From assembly GCF_020829645.1 (NCBI RefSeq), contig NZ_JAIVFS010000001.1, forward strand, positions 1 to 64,000: a stretch of 64,000 nt of DNA, read 5' to 3'. The notes under the pieces are model-generated. The model was given only the letters and a program-made list of their open reading frames with translations. It had not been told where the DNA came from and did not search any database. This stretch comes from Nostoc mirabile CHAB5784 (lineage in GTDB: Bacteria > Cyanobacteriota > Cyanobacteriia > Cyanobacteriales > Nostocaceae). This document shows positions 18,156-28,458 of the stretch, piece by piece. A program made the position numbers and the translations under genes. Each line of letters opens with the position of its first letter. The stretch's first letter is position 1.

Positions 18156-20351
18156 ATGCTGAAGAAACTACAGAAAAAGCAAATTTCGATAATTGCGGGT
18201 GCGGCACTGTTTGCCTTTTTAGCTGGGGCAATGGTATCAGCACCTGAGATTGGCAAGTCTCTGGGGCAATGGCTCAAACTGAGTCAGAATAAAGCAGAGC
18301 AAACATCAGAGGATAGCATTGCTCAATCAGCCGTCTTTCCACTGATATCACAATCTCTGCCAGAACGGGCGGCAAAACTAGCAGAGATTGCAGGACAGTC
18401 GCGATCGCCAGACCGAAATCGCGCTCGTTATCTTTTGGCGAGTGATTACATTGAAAGAACCCAAGCGCAAAAAGCGCTGGCTTTACTCCAAGGGCTAGAG
18501 AAAGACTATCCTATCCTCGCGCCCTATATTTTACTGAAACAGGCGCAGGCACAGGCTATGCTGGGCGAAGACGGCAAAGCCTCGGATCTCAGGCAAAGTG
18601 TGTTGAAACTGTATCCCAAAGAAGCGGCCACAGTGAAAGCACTATATCTGATTGCCCAACCGAAGCAACAGGAAATAGCGATCGCTCAATTTCCTTCCAA
18701 CCCTCTGACTTGGGAAATCATTCGTAAACGCTTGCAAGAAAATCCCAATCAGCCACAATTACAATTGATTTTGGCTAAATATGCCTATGACCAACCTGGC
18801 ATAGTCGGCGTTTTGGATCAGCTAGTAAAACAGCCTACCCTGAAACCCGAAGACTGGGAACTCATTGGTACAAGCTATTGGGAAAATAATCAATTTCTCA
18901 AAGCCGCGAATGCTTATGCCAAAGCACCCAAAACATCGCGTAACCTCTACCGCACTGCACGGGGGTTACAGATAGGGGGCAAAGATAAAGAAAAAGCGAT
19001 CGCCACCTATAAACAATTAGTGCAGCAATTTCCCAATACCGAGGAAACTGGAACTGCACTACTACGGTTAGCAGAAACTGCAAAAACACCTAAAGACGGC
19101 TTACCTTATCTTGAGCAGGTAATTAGTAAATTTCCCAAACAAGCTGGTACTGCACTAGTACAAAAAGCTAAAACTCTCCGAGCTACTAATAATCAAAAGT
19201 CAGCTAGTGAGGCGTGGCAATTACTCATAGCCAAATACGGCGATTCTGACGAGGCGGCAGAGTATCGTTGGAAAATTGCCCAAGATAAAGCCAAAGTTAA
19301 AGATTATGTCGGTGCTTGGCAATGGGCAGAACCAATTGTCAACAACAACCCCAATAGTATTTTGGCTCCGAGAGCAGGCTTTTGGGTAGGGAAATGGGCA
19401 GCTTCACTAGGCAAACAGCAGGAATCTCAAACTGCTTATGAGTATGTAGTTAGCCAGTTTCCTTACTCATACTATGCATGGAGAGCCGCAACGATGCTGG
19501 GGCTAAATGTTGGCAACTTTAACAACGTGCGCGTCATGAACCCCGAAGTAATCACACCCCAGCGTCCAGTACCACCTGCTGGTTCTGAGACTTTCAAAGA
19601 ATTGTATCTGCTGGGTCAAAACCGCGATGCCTGGTTACAATGGCAGACAGAATTTCAGAATAAAATTCAGCCAACTGTAGCAGAGCAATTTACTGAAGGG
19701 TTGATGCGACTGGCAAAGGGAGAAAATCTCATAGGAATTGATAAAATTTCTAAATTGGAAGATCGGGAAATACCAGCAGAAGTTGCCCAATATGAGACTC
19801 TGAGCAAACAAATCACCTACTGGCAAGCGCGTTATCCATTTCCCTATCTCCGGGAGATTGAAAAGTGGTCTATTGAGCGTAAACTTAATCCTCTGCTAGT
19901 AACTGCTCTGATGCGTCAAGAGTCACGGTTTGAGCCAAAAATCAAATCCATCGCTGATGCTACTGGTTTAATGCAGGTGTTGCCGAGTACAGCTAAATGG
20001 ATCGCCCCGCAAATCAAGGTGGATTTCAAAACAATAAATCTAGAAAATCCCAACGATAACATTATGCTGGGTACATGGTATTTGGGTCATACCCACAATC
20101 AATATAACAATAACTCGTTGCTGGCGATCGCCAGTTACAATGCTGGCCCCGGTAATGTCTCCAAATGGCTGCAAACTCAAACTACACAAGACCCAGATGA
20201 GTTTGTTGAACAAATTCCCTTTGATGAAACCAAAAATTATGTGCGTCAAGTATTTGGCAACTATTGGAATTATTTGAGACTTTACAACCCTGAGATTTCT
20301 GGCATCGTAGCAAAGTACTCAACTACACACCCAAAATTGCCGACGCAGTGA
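18156..20351 (+). CDS. Soluble lytic murein transglycosylase (Slt70-like) with TPR-like superhelix
   Basis: The 731-residue protein cleaves peptidoglycan glycan strands. An N-terminal hydrophobic segment (about residues 10-30) acts as signal or anchor. A long alpha-superhelical, TPR-like region (about 65-540) follows, and then the SLT catalytic domain. Glu589 in LMRQESRFEP is the catalytic acid. Conserved GLMQVLPSTA, ANPNDNIMLGT-like and ASYNAGPGNV motifs follow. The domain order matches Slt70. It probably acts in the periplasm during growth or septum remodelling. A short hydrophobic start with basic residues supports ATG 18156. Confidence 0.92.
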   Translation: MLKKLQKKQISIIAGAALFAFLAGAMVSAPEIGKSLGQWLKLSQNKAEQTSEDSIAQSAVFPLISQSLPERAAKLAEIAGQSRSPDRNRARYLLASDYIERTQAQKALALLQGLEKDYPILAPYILLKQAQAQAMLGEDGKASDLRQSVLKLYPKEAATVKALYLIAQPKQQEIAIAQFPSNPLTWEIIRKRLQENPNQPQLQLILAKYAYDQPGIVGVLDQLVKQPTLKPEDWELIGTSYWENNQFLKAANAYAKAPKTSRNLYRTARGLQIGGKDKEKAIATYKQLVQQFPNTEETGTALLRLAETAKTPKDGLPYLEQVISKFPKQAGTALVQKAKTLRATNNQKSASEAWQLLIAKYGDSDEAAEYRWKIAQDKAKVKDYVGAWQWAEPIVNNNPNSILAPRAGFWVGKWAASLGKQQESQTAYEYVVSQFPYSYYAWRAATMLGLNVGNFNNVRVMNPEVITPQRPVPPAGSETFKELYLLGQNRDAWLQWQTEFQNKIQPTVAEQFTEGLMRLAKGENLIGIDKISKLEDREIPAEVAQYETLSKQITYWQARYPFPYLREIEKWSIERKLNPLLVTALMRQESRFEPKIKSIADATGLMQVLPSTAKWIAPQIKVDFKTINLENPNDNIMLGTWYLGHTHNQYNNNSLLAIASYNAGPGNVSKWLQTQTTQDPDEFVEQIPFDETKNYVRQVFGNYWNYLRLYNPEISGIVAKYSTTHPKLPTQ

Positions 20352-20947
20352 TTTTGCCGAATCGGATGAGCAAGTAGCGAGCACAGGAGCAGGGAAAGCA
20401 CATATCCCAATACAGTTCAGTTAAGCATTTCTTTCTTCTCTCGGTGTCGCGCCAGTTGCTTCAAGTCGGGGAACCGCAAGGGCGCACTGGCTTCTCTGCG
20501 CCTAATAAGGTTCGTTAAAAAATTGAATTTAACAAAGGATTTTAGCCTTAACCCAAGCGTATTGCTTTTTAAAGGGGTTGGGGGATCTCTTATGCGTAAG
20601 TCCTAATACCGTTTCTTTGTGAAGCTGCATATATTTACCCCCCGGCTACGCCGTCCCCCCAAAGCATCGGGAGGACTACAGGGGGGTCTTATTATGTGCA
20701 TCTTCATGCAGAATTGGTATAACATGATTAAGTGAGGCGATACTATAGGACTAGTATTTGATTTTTGAAATGCACGTAGTGGACTGTCTACTCAAAATAG
20801 TGCATTAGACGTAGGTTGGGTGGAGCGGAGCGCAACCCAACATATATCAGGATGTTGGGTTACGCAAAGCCTCCACCCAACCTACACATTTTTATTTTTT
20901 GGGCTTAACTCAACCGTATTGCGTTACGAACTTTTGCCAATCTGTAT
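20352..20947. other. Intergenic region with several repeats
   Basis: No gene. It holds a family C MITE-like element (about 20406-20572, ends CAATACAGTTCAGTTAAGC and CTTAACCCAAGCGTATTG), a CCCCCCGGCTACGCCG-type repeat, and a palindromic element at 20811-20885 whose ends are GTAGGTTGGGTGGA and TCCACCCAACCTAC. A second copy of that palindrome is at 29958-30031. Confidence 0.65.
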
Positions 20948-21352
20948 TTAGTTATCTAAATCATTGGTATTACTGAATGATCTCAACTGCAACTCGACCA
21001 CATTGAGATAACTTGGATCATTTAAAGCTTCTGCTGTTAACTTGTTAGCCTTGACAGCAGCCTGAACTACATCTTTTGCAGTCAGGTTTCCTATTTGGTA
21101 TTCAGATATCAAAGCGCTCCCACTAGGAATACCCTGCTCTTTCAAATAACCTTGATAAGCTAAAAAAGCAGTATTGAAAGGTTGGAGATAGCTGACATTT
21201 GGGGAATTAGTACGTAAAGTATTAGAGTTGACATCTGTGTTGATTTGTCCGCCACTATTGTTAGTATTAACTGTTTGAGCGCCAACAATTTCAGGTAGAA
21301 AAGCAATACAAGCAACGATAAGTGCAGAATTGATCAAATTTGTAAGTTTCAT
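20948..21352 (-). CDS. Small secreted protein of unknown function (paralogue of the downstream remnant)
   Basis: The 134-residue protein has a signal peptide (MKLTNLINSALIVACIAF, cleavage likely after VGA near residue 25). A mature region follows with Asn/Ser-rich start and the motif YLQPFNTAFLAYQGYLKEQG. I do not recognise the family. A shorter relative with the matching segment YLKPFDTAFIAYQ lies 210 bases upstream on the same strand, so this is a duplicated pair. It is likely exported; the role is unknown. Confidence 0.6.
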   Translation of the reverse strand: MKLTNLINSALIVACIAFLPEIVGAQTVNTNNSGGQINTDVNSNTLRTNSPNVSYLQPFNTAFLAYQGYLKEQGIPSGSALISEYQIGNLTAKDVVQAAVKANKLTAEALNDPSYLNVVELQLRSFSNTNDLDN

Positions 21353-21562
21353 AAGTTTCTCCTCTGTCGAAGTAGGTTAATTAGTGTTATCTAGTAATAA
21401 AATCCTATTTTTGAACAATCTCACCCTCTGGGTATTAAGCCACGATATCGGTTCATTTTTTCCTCATAAATTCGTCAGTCAAGATGATTTACTAAAAGCT
21501 GCAAAAACTGTAATTGCTAAAATGATTTAATTTACAACTCGAAAGCACAGAGGTAACTTAGA

Positions 21563-21781
21563 TCATTCAAAATTACTAAGACCCATCATCTGATAGGCAA
21601 TAAAAGCAGTATCAAAAGGTTTGAGGTAATTTACATTCGTGGAATAACTAGATTCAGAGTTGACGGCTGTGTTTATTGATGCGCCACTGTTTTTACTATT
21701 GGCTGTATGAAGTTTAGTGATTTTAGGTAGATTAATCCAAGTAAAAATCTGTGCATAACTTATCAATTTTGAAAGTTTCAT
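21563..21781 (-). pseudogene. Truncated paralogue of the preceding small secreted protein
   Basis: From ATG 21781 the 72-residue product begins MKLSKLISYAQIFTW and contains SGASINTAVNS and YLKPFDTAFIAYQ. These match the intact neighbour's GGQINTDVNS and YLQPFNTAFLAYQ, but the frame ends right after this motif and the C-terminal 60 residues are gone. The signal peptide is also degraded. It is most likely a decaying duplicate. Confidence 0.55.
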
Positions 21782-21811
21782 CGAGTTATTCTCAACTAAA
21801 ATAAAGTACAA

Positions 21812-22322
21812 TTATTCAGTTTAATTTAGTAATAGAGTCCTAAAAATGTTGAATTAATCTGAATAGTTTTATTTTTAAATTACCCAAACGGCTGAGTCAA
21901 ATTACTCCAAATATCAAAATTTGGAAATTCGGAGACAGGTTAGTAAATAAAAACTTATAAAATGCAAAAACAATTAACATGCAATATCTTGCTTGCTAAC
22001 ATTTTTAGAAGGTGCGATCGCTCACATATAGGTAATTATGATGTTCTCTTATATATATTTTTTTCCTTACGCTATAAACTCAAATTCAACTGTGTTTTAG
22101 CTGATTAACTTTGCATACCAATATGCTAGAAAATCCTTCTGATAAAAACAAATACATTTAATTGTTAATTCGATAAATAAAAGTGATTATAATTAATATT
22201 GGCATCGCAAAGTTTTCTATCAACCTTACTTAGCATTCATTTGAGCAGTTAGGCGTTAAGGAGGATAAAATAAGCTGATCGTGTCAAAATGTTAAGTGTA
22301 TAGTTTATTTGCAAACTCACTT
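21812..22322. other. AT-rich intergenic region
   Basis: About 500 bases, very AT-rich, without a recognisable gene, RNA or repeat family. One HIP1 site is at about 22014-22021. The last part should contain the promoter of the DUF427 gene. Confidence 0.5.
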
Positions 22323-22607
22323 ATGCCGAAAGCAATTTGGAATGGCGCAGTTTTAGCCGAGAGTGATAATACCGTAGTTGTAGAAGGCAACCATTATTTC
22401 CCTGTTGACACCATTAACAAGCAGTACTTCACAGAAAGTAACACTCACAGCAGTTGTGCTTGGAAAGGTGTCGCCAGCTACTACAGTATCGACGTTGATG
22501 GACAAATCAATAAAGATGCTGCTTGGTACTATCCCAGCGCCAAGGAGAAAGCTAAGAATATTGAAGGCCATGTCGCCTTCTGGAAGGGTGTCAAAGTTGA
22601 GGCTTAA
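22323..22607 (+). CDS. DUF427 domain protein
   Basis: The 94-residue protein begins MPKAIWNGAVLAESDNTVVVEGNHYFP and has SSCAWKGVASYYSI and DAAWYYPSAKEKAKNI. These are the hallmark motifs of DUF427 (CAWKG and AWYYP). Members are small conserved proteins of unknown biochemical role, often abundant in cyanobacteria. I took ATG 22323; the upstream in-frame start at 22296 adds nine non-conserved residues. A hairpin lies downstream. Confidence 0.88.
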   Translation: MPKAIWNGAVLAESDNTVVVEGNHYFPVDTINKQYFTESNTHSSCAWKGVASYYSIDVDGQINKDAAWYYPSAKEKAKNIEGHVAFWKGVKVEA

Positions 22608-22675
22608 TAAAGCTTCCTGGAAGTATTTTAGTTTCAGGGACATTAAATGTCCGACTAATTGCCCATAAAATAATT

Positions 22676-22712
22676 AGCCCGCGCAGGAGAAATCTGAGCG
22701 GGCTTCGTATTT
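22676..22712 (+). terminator. Hairpin terminator after the DUF427 gene
   Basis: AGCCCGC (22676-22682) pairs with GCGGGCT (22698-22704). A T-rich tail follows, but it is not a clean T-run. Confidence 0.55.
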
Positions 22713-22744
22713 AACTATTTGCAGATTTATTTTAATACGTGATT

Positions 22745-22891
22745 ATACCTCAATACGCTTGGGTTAAGGGTAAAACTCTTTATCAAGGTCAAATTTTTTA
22801 ACGTAGACGCTGCATCGGCTTGCCGCAGGCTACCGCAAAGGCGCAGAGGGAACAGAGAGAAGAAAAAAATGCTTAACCCAAGCGTATTGAA
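22745..22891. repeat. MITE-like element, family C
   Basis: CAATACGCTTGGGTTAAGG at the left is the inverse of CTTAACCCAAGCGTATTG at the right (ending about 22890). About 110 bases lie between them. It ends next to the stop codon of the PEP-CTERM gene. Confidence 0.7.
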
Positions 22892-23971
22892 TTATACCTT
22901 CGCCTTGCGAAATGCTGTTTGCTTTCTCTTCGCTAGCCAAGCCAGACTACCAGCAAGTATACTACCAGCGATCACACTTGGTTCGGGTACTCTTCTCAGT
23001 AAAATAACGTCACTGACTGTAACAGTTAAAGTGCCTCCTGCTCCTGAATTAATGTTACCACCAGCGATCGCACTTGGTTCGAGTACTCTTGTCCCGATAA
23101 TGCCACTGGCTGTAATAGTTACGGTGCCTCCTCCTCCTGAATTATTGCTACCACCAGCGATATCGCTTGGTTCGTTGGGTATTGCGATTATAAAACCATT
23201 AAGGGCGTCGATACTTATGTTGCCTCCTACTCCTGAATTATTAGTACCACCAGCGATCGTGCTTGGTTGGAGTAGTGATCTCAATATAAGAATTGGACTT
23301 TGGACAAATATGTTACCTCCTGAACCATTGCTGATTTGCCCAGAATTGATGTTGGCGCTATCGAGAATCGTTAGGCTACCAGTAGAGATAGTTAAATCGC
23401 CGGCGTTACCGATGTTACTTAGATCCCTAACCTCACTACCATTGGTCAGCGTCAGCTCATTAGCATTGATATTCACACTATTGTTACCCTTAATAGTGCT
23501 ATTAATAAGCCTCAGTTCACCAGTAGGGTTATCTATTTTCAGATTGTCGCCGCTGATGGTGCTATTGATAAACGTTAGGTTACTAGAATTGTAAGCGTTG
23601 ATATTACCAGCGATCGCTAGCCCAGAAAATGTAACATCGGCGGCGTTAATGTCAAATACGGGGAAGTGATTATTGCTACTGATGGTAAGTAAGTTAGTAC
23701 CTGGGCCATTAATAGTTAGATTTTTAGCGATCGCAAGTGCCCCACTTGTTAGGCTAATTGTACTGGGATGACTTCCCAATAAGAACTCTACTACGTCATT
23801 GTTATTTGCAATGTTGATGGTGTCTCGCAACGAGCCAACGCCACTATCATTGAGATTGTTAACCACAAAGGTAGCAGCTTGTGCTGATTCCACTTGCATT
23901 ATTACCCAACCCAGAGCAACGGCTGTGGAAATAGCTTGAGCCACAGCCTTTTTTGTATTGTTTTTTGTCAC
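22892..23971 (-). CDS. PEP-CTERM-sorted secreted beta-helix-like protein
   Basis: The 359-residue protein has a signal peptide (hydrophobic to about 25, cleavage near SAQA 29-32) and a repetitive beta-rich body. The C-terminus is a PEP-CTERM sorting signal: VPEPSVIAG (328-336), a hydrophobic helix and a basic KRKQ cluster. PEP-CTERM proteins are cut by exosortase and placed at the cell surface. The body begins with NDSGVGSLRDTI, common in filamentous surface proteins. The motif (E/Q)PSxIAGG recurs at 235, 267 and 298 with 31-32 residue spacing, in step with the sorting signal at 330. No exosortase gene is in this window. Confidence 0.85.
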   Translation of the reverse strand: MTKNNTKKAVAQAISTAVALGWVIMQVESAQAATFVVNNLNDSGVGSLRDTINIANNNDVVEFLLGSHPSTISLTSGALAIAKNLTINGPGTNLLTISSNNHFPVFDINAADVTFSGLAIAGNINAYNSSNLTFINSTISGDNLKIDNPTGELRLINSTIKGNNSVNINANELTLTNGSEVRDLSNIGNAGDLTISTGSLTILDSANINSGQISNGSGGNIFVQSPILILRSLLQPSTIAGGTNNSGVGGNISIDALNGFIIAIPNEPSDIAGGSNNSGGGGTVTITASGIIGTRVLEPSAIAGGNINSGAGGTLTVTVSDVILLRRVPEPSVIAGSILAGSLAWLAKRKQTAFRKAKV

Positions 23972-24143
23972 TTAAAACTCCTCGGATTAATTTGTCAAAA
24001 CTCGGAAAATCGGGGATATTTAGTCTTAGAGGTTGTTTGAAAAGTATTTGGCTGTGATTTAAGGAGGCAGTTACTAACTACCTCCCGACAAATTAAAGCT
24101 TGGATGGACTGAGAAATGCTTTGACAGCAGGCTAAAAACTCAG

Positions 24144-26135
24144 CTAGCTGCTCAACAACATAATCAAGACCACTCCCAGGATAATCGATCCACCACCAAG
24201 GATGAATGACCAAAAGCGATGGTAACTGTTGACAATGGTGCCATTTTCACTTTGGAGTTGAATCAGATCCATCCAAGGTGCAACACCCCGACGGAACCAA
24301 CCCACAGCCCCCACTTGTTCACCAATCAAGCTTTTGACTCGCTTCATCCCAAACAGGAAATTGCCGATGGGGCCAAAGCGTGAGGCGTAATGCAGATAAA
24401 GCATTCCGCTACGATCCTGAATTTTTAAATCGGAACCAAACTTATAACCAGCGTCGCCACGACCAATTAGTTGACCTTCAAGTTTTGCCGGTTGTCCGCG
24501 CAACGGACTGGCGTAGGGGTCTGACATCAGGGTGAGAATATCAGTTTCTGCTGCTTGCTTGTAGTCGGGGAACATCACCAAGGCTTTAACAATAATCCCC
24601 ATCCCTAAACCAATTAGTGGCGCACCAAATGCTAAACCTGTGTTTGGAGAACTTGACCACAGAATCACACCAATTACCAAGCCAACGAAGAAACCTATAG
24701 TTTCAGCGCCGTACAGCACAACATCTAAAAAGAAGTTACCGTAAAGCCTACTCTTACTCAGAGTTTTGCCTTCTCCAATAACTCGCCCCATATCGAACTC
24801 AGTCGCTAAACCCAACTGTTCAGCATAGGTGCTTAATGCACGAACTCGCTTACCTGTCAATGGGTGAGTGGAATTTAATTCCATCCACCAGCCCCAAGGG
24901 TTAAACATATCCCACAAAAAGACGCGACCAACTTTTTGAGTATCGGATGTAATGCGGTAGGCGGTTCCTGTGCAAGCGGCGGCTTTATGGTCATAAATAC
25001 TCAAGGCGCGAGTTCCTTCAATTAAACGGCTGGGTTCTTGTGTCCGTGAACCTTCTTCTAATATCCCGTAGGCAATCTTCACCAAAGCGCGGGATAATCC
25101 ATTAGGATTACCTGTACTTTCGGCTGCAAAGTGGTCAGCAAAGTATTCTCGTGTGCGGGAGAGGTACAGCAATAGATAAGTACCAATGATATAAAACACG
25201 TAGGCAACTAGACCAGCAGTTTGCATAGCATCTTTAATTTTGCTATCGCCACCACGCCCAAATCTTCTAGCTGTGCTGTAAATCAAGTAACAAATTTGCA
25301 CTAAGGTAGAAGCTACTGTCATCACTGCAAAGTCCCAGTGGACGATGTGCCCCAATTCATGGGCGTAGACGGTAGCAATTTCATCGTCATCCAGATAAGT
25401 AAAAAGTCCCTGACTAACCACTAAACGGGCGCTGTTAGGTAATGAGCCATAAGTAAAAGCCGTGGGGTTTTGGTCGTTAATGATGCCTAAACGGGGCGCT
25501 TTCAGCTTTTTCTGTTCACAGATTTGGCGAATAACCTTAGCTGTCTCTGGACTGAGGGTTTCAACTTCGGCTAACTCTACCCAGCGAGTTTGGTAAAGCC
25601 AGCTTTGGGTTAAGTCCATGAGAAATGGAGACAGGAAAAAGGCGGCAATATTAAAAACTAGGGTAATACCAATAGCGATCGCTAGCCCTTGGAGGGGATC
25701 GTCGCTACCCAAAATAAATACTAAACTCAAACCTAAAGCGAAGACCATGCCAAATAGCAAGGTCATAGTGATACCAGAAGCTAACGCCAAACTACCACCC
25801 ACACCCCCCATTGCTAATTTCATCCCTGTAGTAGCGGCGCGACCAGCTTTTTGGCTGGCGTTAGATTGGGTTGCTGGCGTTTGGCGGAAGGATTGACTAG
25901 CTTGTTCTGCCCAACTGCGAGCCTGTGGGTTTTCACTCATCATTAACTTTTGACACAAAATCTTGGCTTTTTCGATTTCGCCTGTGGCTTGATAGGCTTT
26001 AATCAGCCACATCTGTGCTGAAAGATAATCTGAGGAATCACGTTCAACGCAATCGCGGCAGAATTGTTCTAGTAATTCAACTGCTTCTTGATAACGTTTT
26101 TCTTTTAAGGCTTCTAATCCCGATTGCAATGACAT
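24144..26135 (-). CDS. M48-family membrane zinc metalloprotease with N-terminal TPR-like domain
   Basis: The 663-residue protein resembles HtpX/Ste24-type M48 proteases. Its zinc motif AHELGHIVHWD sits near residues 255-265, and a later Glu in SRTREYFADHFAA is the third zinc ligand. The first about 75 residues (EALKEKRYQEAVELLEQF and similar) form a TPR-like helical pair. Several transmembrane helices follow before and after the catalytic domain, so it is an integral membrane enzyme with a cytoplasm-facing active site. HtpX-like proteases act in membrane-protein quality control. The C-terminal beta-rich region (about 530-640) is a cyanobacterial extension. Confidence 0.9.
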   Translation of the reverse strand: MSLQSGLEALKEKRYQEAVELLEQFCRDCVERDSSDYLSAQMWLIKAYQATGEIEKAKILCQKLMMSENPQARSWAEQASQSFRQTPATQSNASQKAGRAATTGMKLAMGGVGGSLALASGITMTLLFGMVFALGLSLVFILGSDDPLQGLAIAIGITLVFNIAAFFLSPFLMDLTQSWLYQTRWVELAEVETLSPETAKVIRQICEQKKLKAPRLGIINDQNPTAFTYGSLPNSARLVVSQGLFTYLDDDEIATVYAHELGHIVHWDFAVMTVASTLVQICYLIYSTARRFGRGGDSKIKDAMQTAGLVAYVFYIIGTYLLLYLSRTREYFADHFAAESTGNPNGLSRALVKIAYGILEEGSRTQEPSRLIEGTRALSIYDHKAAACTGTAYRITSDTQKVGRVFLWDMFNPWGWWMELNSTHPLTGKRVRALSTYAEQLGLATEFDMGRVIGEGKTLSKSRLYGNFFLDVVLYGAETIGFFVGLVIGVILWSSSPNTGLAFGAPLIGLGMGIIVKALVMFPDYKQAAETDILTLMSDPYASPLRGQPAKLEGQLIGRGDAGYKFGSDLKIQDRSGMLYLHYASRFGPIGNFLFGMKRVKSLIGEQVGAVGWFRRGVAPWMDLIQLQSENGTIVNSYHRFWSFILGGGSIILGVVLIMLLSS

Positions 26136-26546
26136 AGGATCTCCTTAGCATAGGAGTGGTATTTGATCCATCAATACTCAATAGATCCAGCGTTCGTCAT
26201 CACAATTTCGTAAAAATTCAAATATCAGCAGTATAAATTATTTACTTAAGGAAAAGACTAGAGAAACATACATTACGATGTCTCTCTAGCCTCCGGTACG
26301 CATAAATCATTTTTAAGATTTTCAAACAAGCTCTGTAACAATACTTATAATATTTTTGGTGCTGTAAGTTTAGTACCTTTAATTTGTCTGCGTTCGATAA
26401 TCACAGAATAAATGTTTTAAACCAAGTTTTGCTTCACCCGATCAGATTAATTATTGATTACCCAAATGGTTCACCCGATTGGGGGAAGACGATAAGCAAT
26501 GGTGAACTCAGATTGATAAGATAAAGAAAAGGTAAAGATTTGTACT
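26136..26546. other. Divergent intergenic region (M48 protease / proA)
   Basis: No gene seen. It carries a GGTTCACCCGATTGGG segment and should contain both divergent promoters. No clear operator was recognised. Confidence 0.5.
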
Positions 26547-27854
26547 ATGACTATTCTTAACATTGCTTCTCCCCTAATTGCGATCGCAGGGCAAACCCGC
26601 CAAGCTGCAAGTAAACTAGCGATTCTCTCTACTGAGGCAAAAAATCAAGCGATCAAAGCGATCGCTCAAGCTTTAGAATCAGCTAAAGATGAAATTTTAC
26701 AAGCAAATGTTGCTGATTGTGAAGCTGCTACTGCTGAAGGAATTCCCAAACCGCTTTATAAACGCTTACAGTTGGATGAACATAAATTAAGAGATGCGAT
26801 CGCTGGGGTACGAGATGTTGGTAAGCTAGCTGATCCTATCGGTAAAGTACAGATTCACCGCGAACTTGACAGTGGTTTAATTCTGAAGCGAATTACTTGT
26901 CCTTTAGGTGTTTTGGGAATTATTTTTGAAGCACGTCCAGAAGCGGCGATTCAAATTGTTTCCTTAGCAATCAAATCGGGAAATGGTGTGATTCTCAAAT
27001 GTGGAAAGGAAGCGGTGCGTTCTTGTGAAGCGATAGTTAAGGCAATTAAACAAGGATTATCTCAAACTGCTGTTAACCCTGATGCGGTGCAGTTGTTGAC
27101 AACTAGAGAAGAAACTCTAGAACTTTTGAAGTTAGATAAATATGTAGATTTAATTATTCCTAGAGGTTCTAATTCTTTTGTCCGCTTTGTGCAAGAAAAT
27201 ACACGGATTCCTGTATTAGGTCACGCCGATGGTATTTGTCATCTTTATATAGATAAAGCGGCTGATATTTCTAAAGCAGTTCCGATTACAGTAGATGCAA
27301 AAGCGCAATATCCGGCTGTTTGTAATGCCATTGAAACTTTGCTAGTTCACGCCTCTATTGCTAGAGAATTTTTACCAAAAGTTGCCGATGCTTTGCAAGA
27401 ACGCCATGTGGAATTAAGAGGTGATAAACGCACATTGGAACTTTTGCCTAATATCGTACCTGCAACAGAAATAGATTGGGAAACAGAATACAGCGATTTT
27501 ATTTTGTCTATTAAGATTGTAGATTCTTTAGAAGGTGCGATCGCACATATTAACGAATATGGTTCTCGTCATACTGACGCGATTATTACTGAAGATTCAA
27601 CATCAGTGGAAACCTTCTTTGGATTGGTAAATTCAGCCAATATATTCCACAATTGTTCTACCAGATTTGCTGATGGTTTCCGGTATGGCTTCGGTGCAGA
27701 AGTAGGGATTAGTACACAACAAATGCCTCCTCGCGGCCCCGTTGGTTTAGAAGGATTAGTGACATATAAATATCAAATGACTGGCGATGGTCATATTGTA
27801 GCTACTTACACTGGGGCTAATGCAAAGGCTTTTACTCATCAGGATTTAGTGTAA
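26547..27854 (+). CDS. proA: Gamma-glutamyl phosphate reductase ProA
   Basis: ProA reduces gamma-glutamyl phosphate to glutamate semialdehyde with NADPH, the second step of proline synthesis in the cytoplasm. The 435-residue protein shows the aldehyde-dehydrogenase-type fold: [13 protein letters not shown], the [12 protein letters not shown] segment, and the catalytic Cys in [14 protein letters not shown]. The ProA-specific [12 protein letters not shown] and RGPVGLEGL follow near the C-terminus. The gene is monocistronic; proB is not in the window. Confidence 0.95.
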   Translation: MTILNIASPLIAIAGQTRQAASKLAILSTEAKNQAIKAIAQALESAKDEILQANVADCEAATAEGIPKPLYKRLQLDEHKLRDAIAGVRDVGKLADPIGKVQIHRELDSGLILKRITCPLGVLGIIFEARPEAAIQIVSLAIKSGNGVILKCGKEAVRSCEAIVKAIKQGLSQTAVNPDAVQLLTTREETLELLKLDKYVDLIIPRGSNSFVRFVQENTRIPVLGHADGICHLYIDKAADISKAVPITVDAKAQYPAVCNAIETLLVHASIAREFLPKVADALQERHVELRGDKRTLELLPNIVPATEIDWETEYSDFILSIKIVDSLEGAIAHINEYGSRHTDAIITEDSTSVETFFGLVNSANIFHNCSTRFADGFRYGFGAEVGISTQQMPPRGPVGLEGLVTYKYQMTGDGHIVATYTGANAKAFTHQDLV

Positions 27855-27890
27855 AACATCATCAAAAGTATATGCTCTAGTAACGCTAGA

Positions 27891-27920
27891 AATACACCGA
27901 TTTATCCGGTGTATTTTTTA
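27891..27920. terminator. Bidirectional terminator between proA and the GNAT gene
   Basis: AATACACCG (27891-27899) pairs with CGGTGTATT (27907-27915), with T-rich flank on the plus side and an A-rich one on the minus side. The genes converge here, and the stop codon of the minus-strand gene (27918-27920) touches the hairpin. Confidence 0.85.
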
Positions 27921-28427
27921 TGTTAATAGTTTATCTGAATTGTCAAAAGTTTTAATTGGGCCATGCCATCGATGATCATTTAAGAAAACCTCGTTAAAAG
28001 CTCCATTAGTGTATTGACTAATTACCTTACTCCAAAAAACTTGTGCGCCTAAGTTCAAAGCAGTCTGCCGTACCTCCCAACTGCCAGGAAACTGGTTGAA
28101 AATGTGAGTGGCTACCTGTTCCCCAATGCCCTGACTTCGATACTTCTTGAGGATAAAGAACTCAGCAATAGACATAGCATTGTTATCTTGATAAAGATAG
28201 GTGTGCTGATTAATAAGTACAAACCCTGCCAGTTTCTCGTCAACTTTAACCAGAAATGGATGTCGCTCAGGTTCTGTCCAATAGTAATCAAGATATCGAT
28301 AACCAAACAAGCCGCAGGTATCTACATCTTTAGCTTCTATCTCACTCAGGTCATACTGGTATAGTTCCATTAAATTACACAGCACTGACTTCTGTTGTTG
28401 AGTAGCTTTTACCACTTCGATTTTCAT
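27918..28427 (-). CDS. GNAT-family N-acetyltransferase
   Basis: The 169-residue protein has a GNAT core: the beta-strand segment LAGFVLINQHT, then AEFFILKKYRSQGIGEQVATHIF, which carries the acetyl-CoA pyrophosphate-binding loop (R/Q-x-x-G-x-G/A form RSQGIG). The acceptor substrate is unknown. It is convergent with proA. Confidence 0.85.
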   Translation of the reverse strand: MKIEVVKATQQQKSVLCNLMELYQYDLSEIEAKDVDTCGLFGYRYLDYYWTEPERHPFLVKVDEKLAGFVLINQHTYLYQDNNAMSIAEFFILKKYRSQGIGEQVATHIFNQFPGSWEVRQTALNLGAQVFWSKVISQYTNGAFNEVFLNDHRWHGPIKTFDNSDKLLT

Positions 28428-28458
28428 AAAGCATCTACGATACTGAAACTAAAACATA

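Noticed and set aside
22869..23594. Plus-strand ORF of 241 codons opposite the PEP-CTERM gene
   Set aside because: It is antisense to a gene with clear signal peptide and sorting signal, and its Pro/Leu-rich translation mirrors the repeats.
23995..24213. 72-codon minus-strand ORF
   Set aside because: Overlaps the end of the M48 protease in another frame, with no recognisable features.
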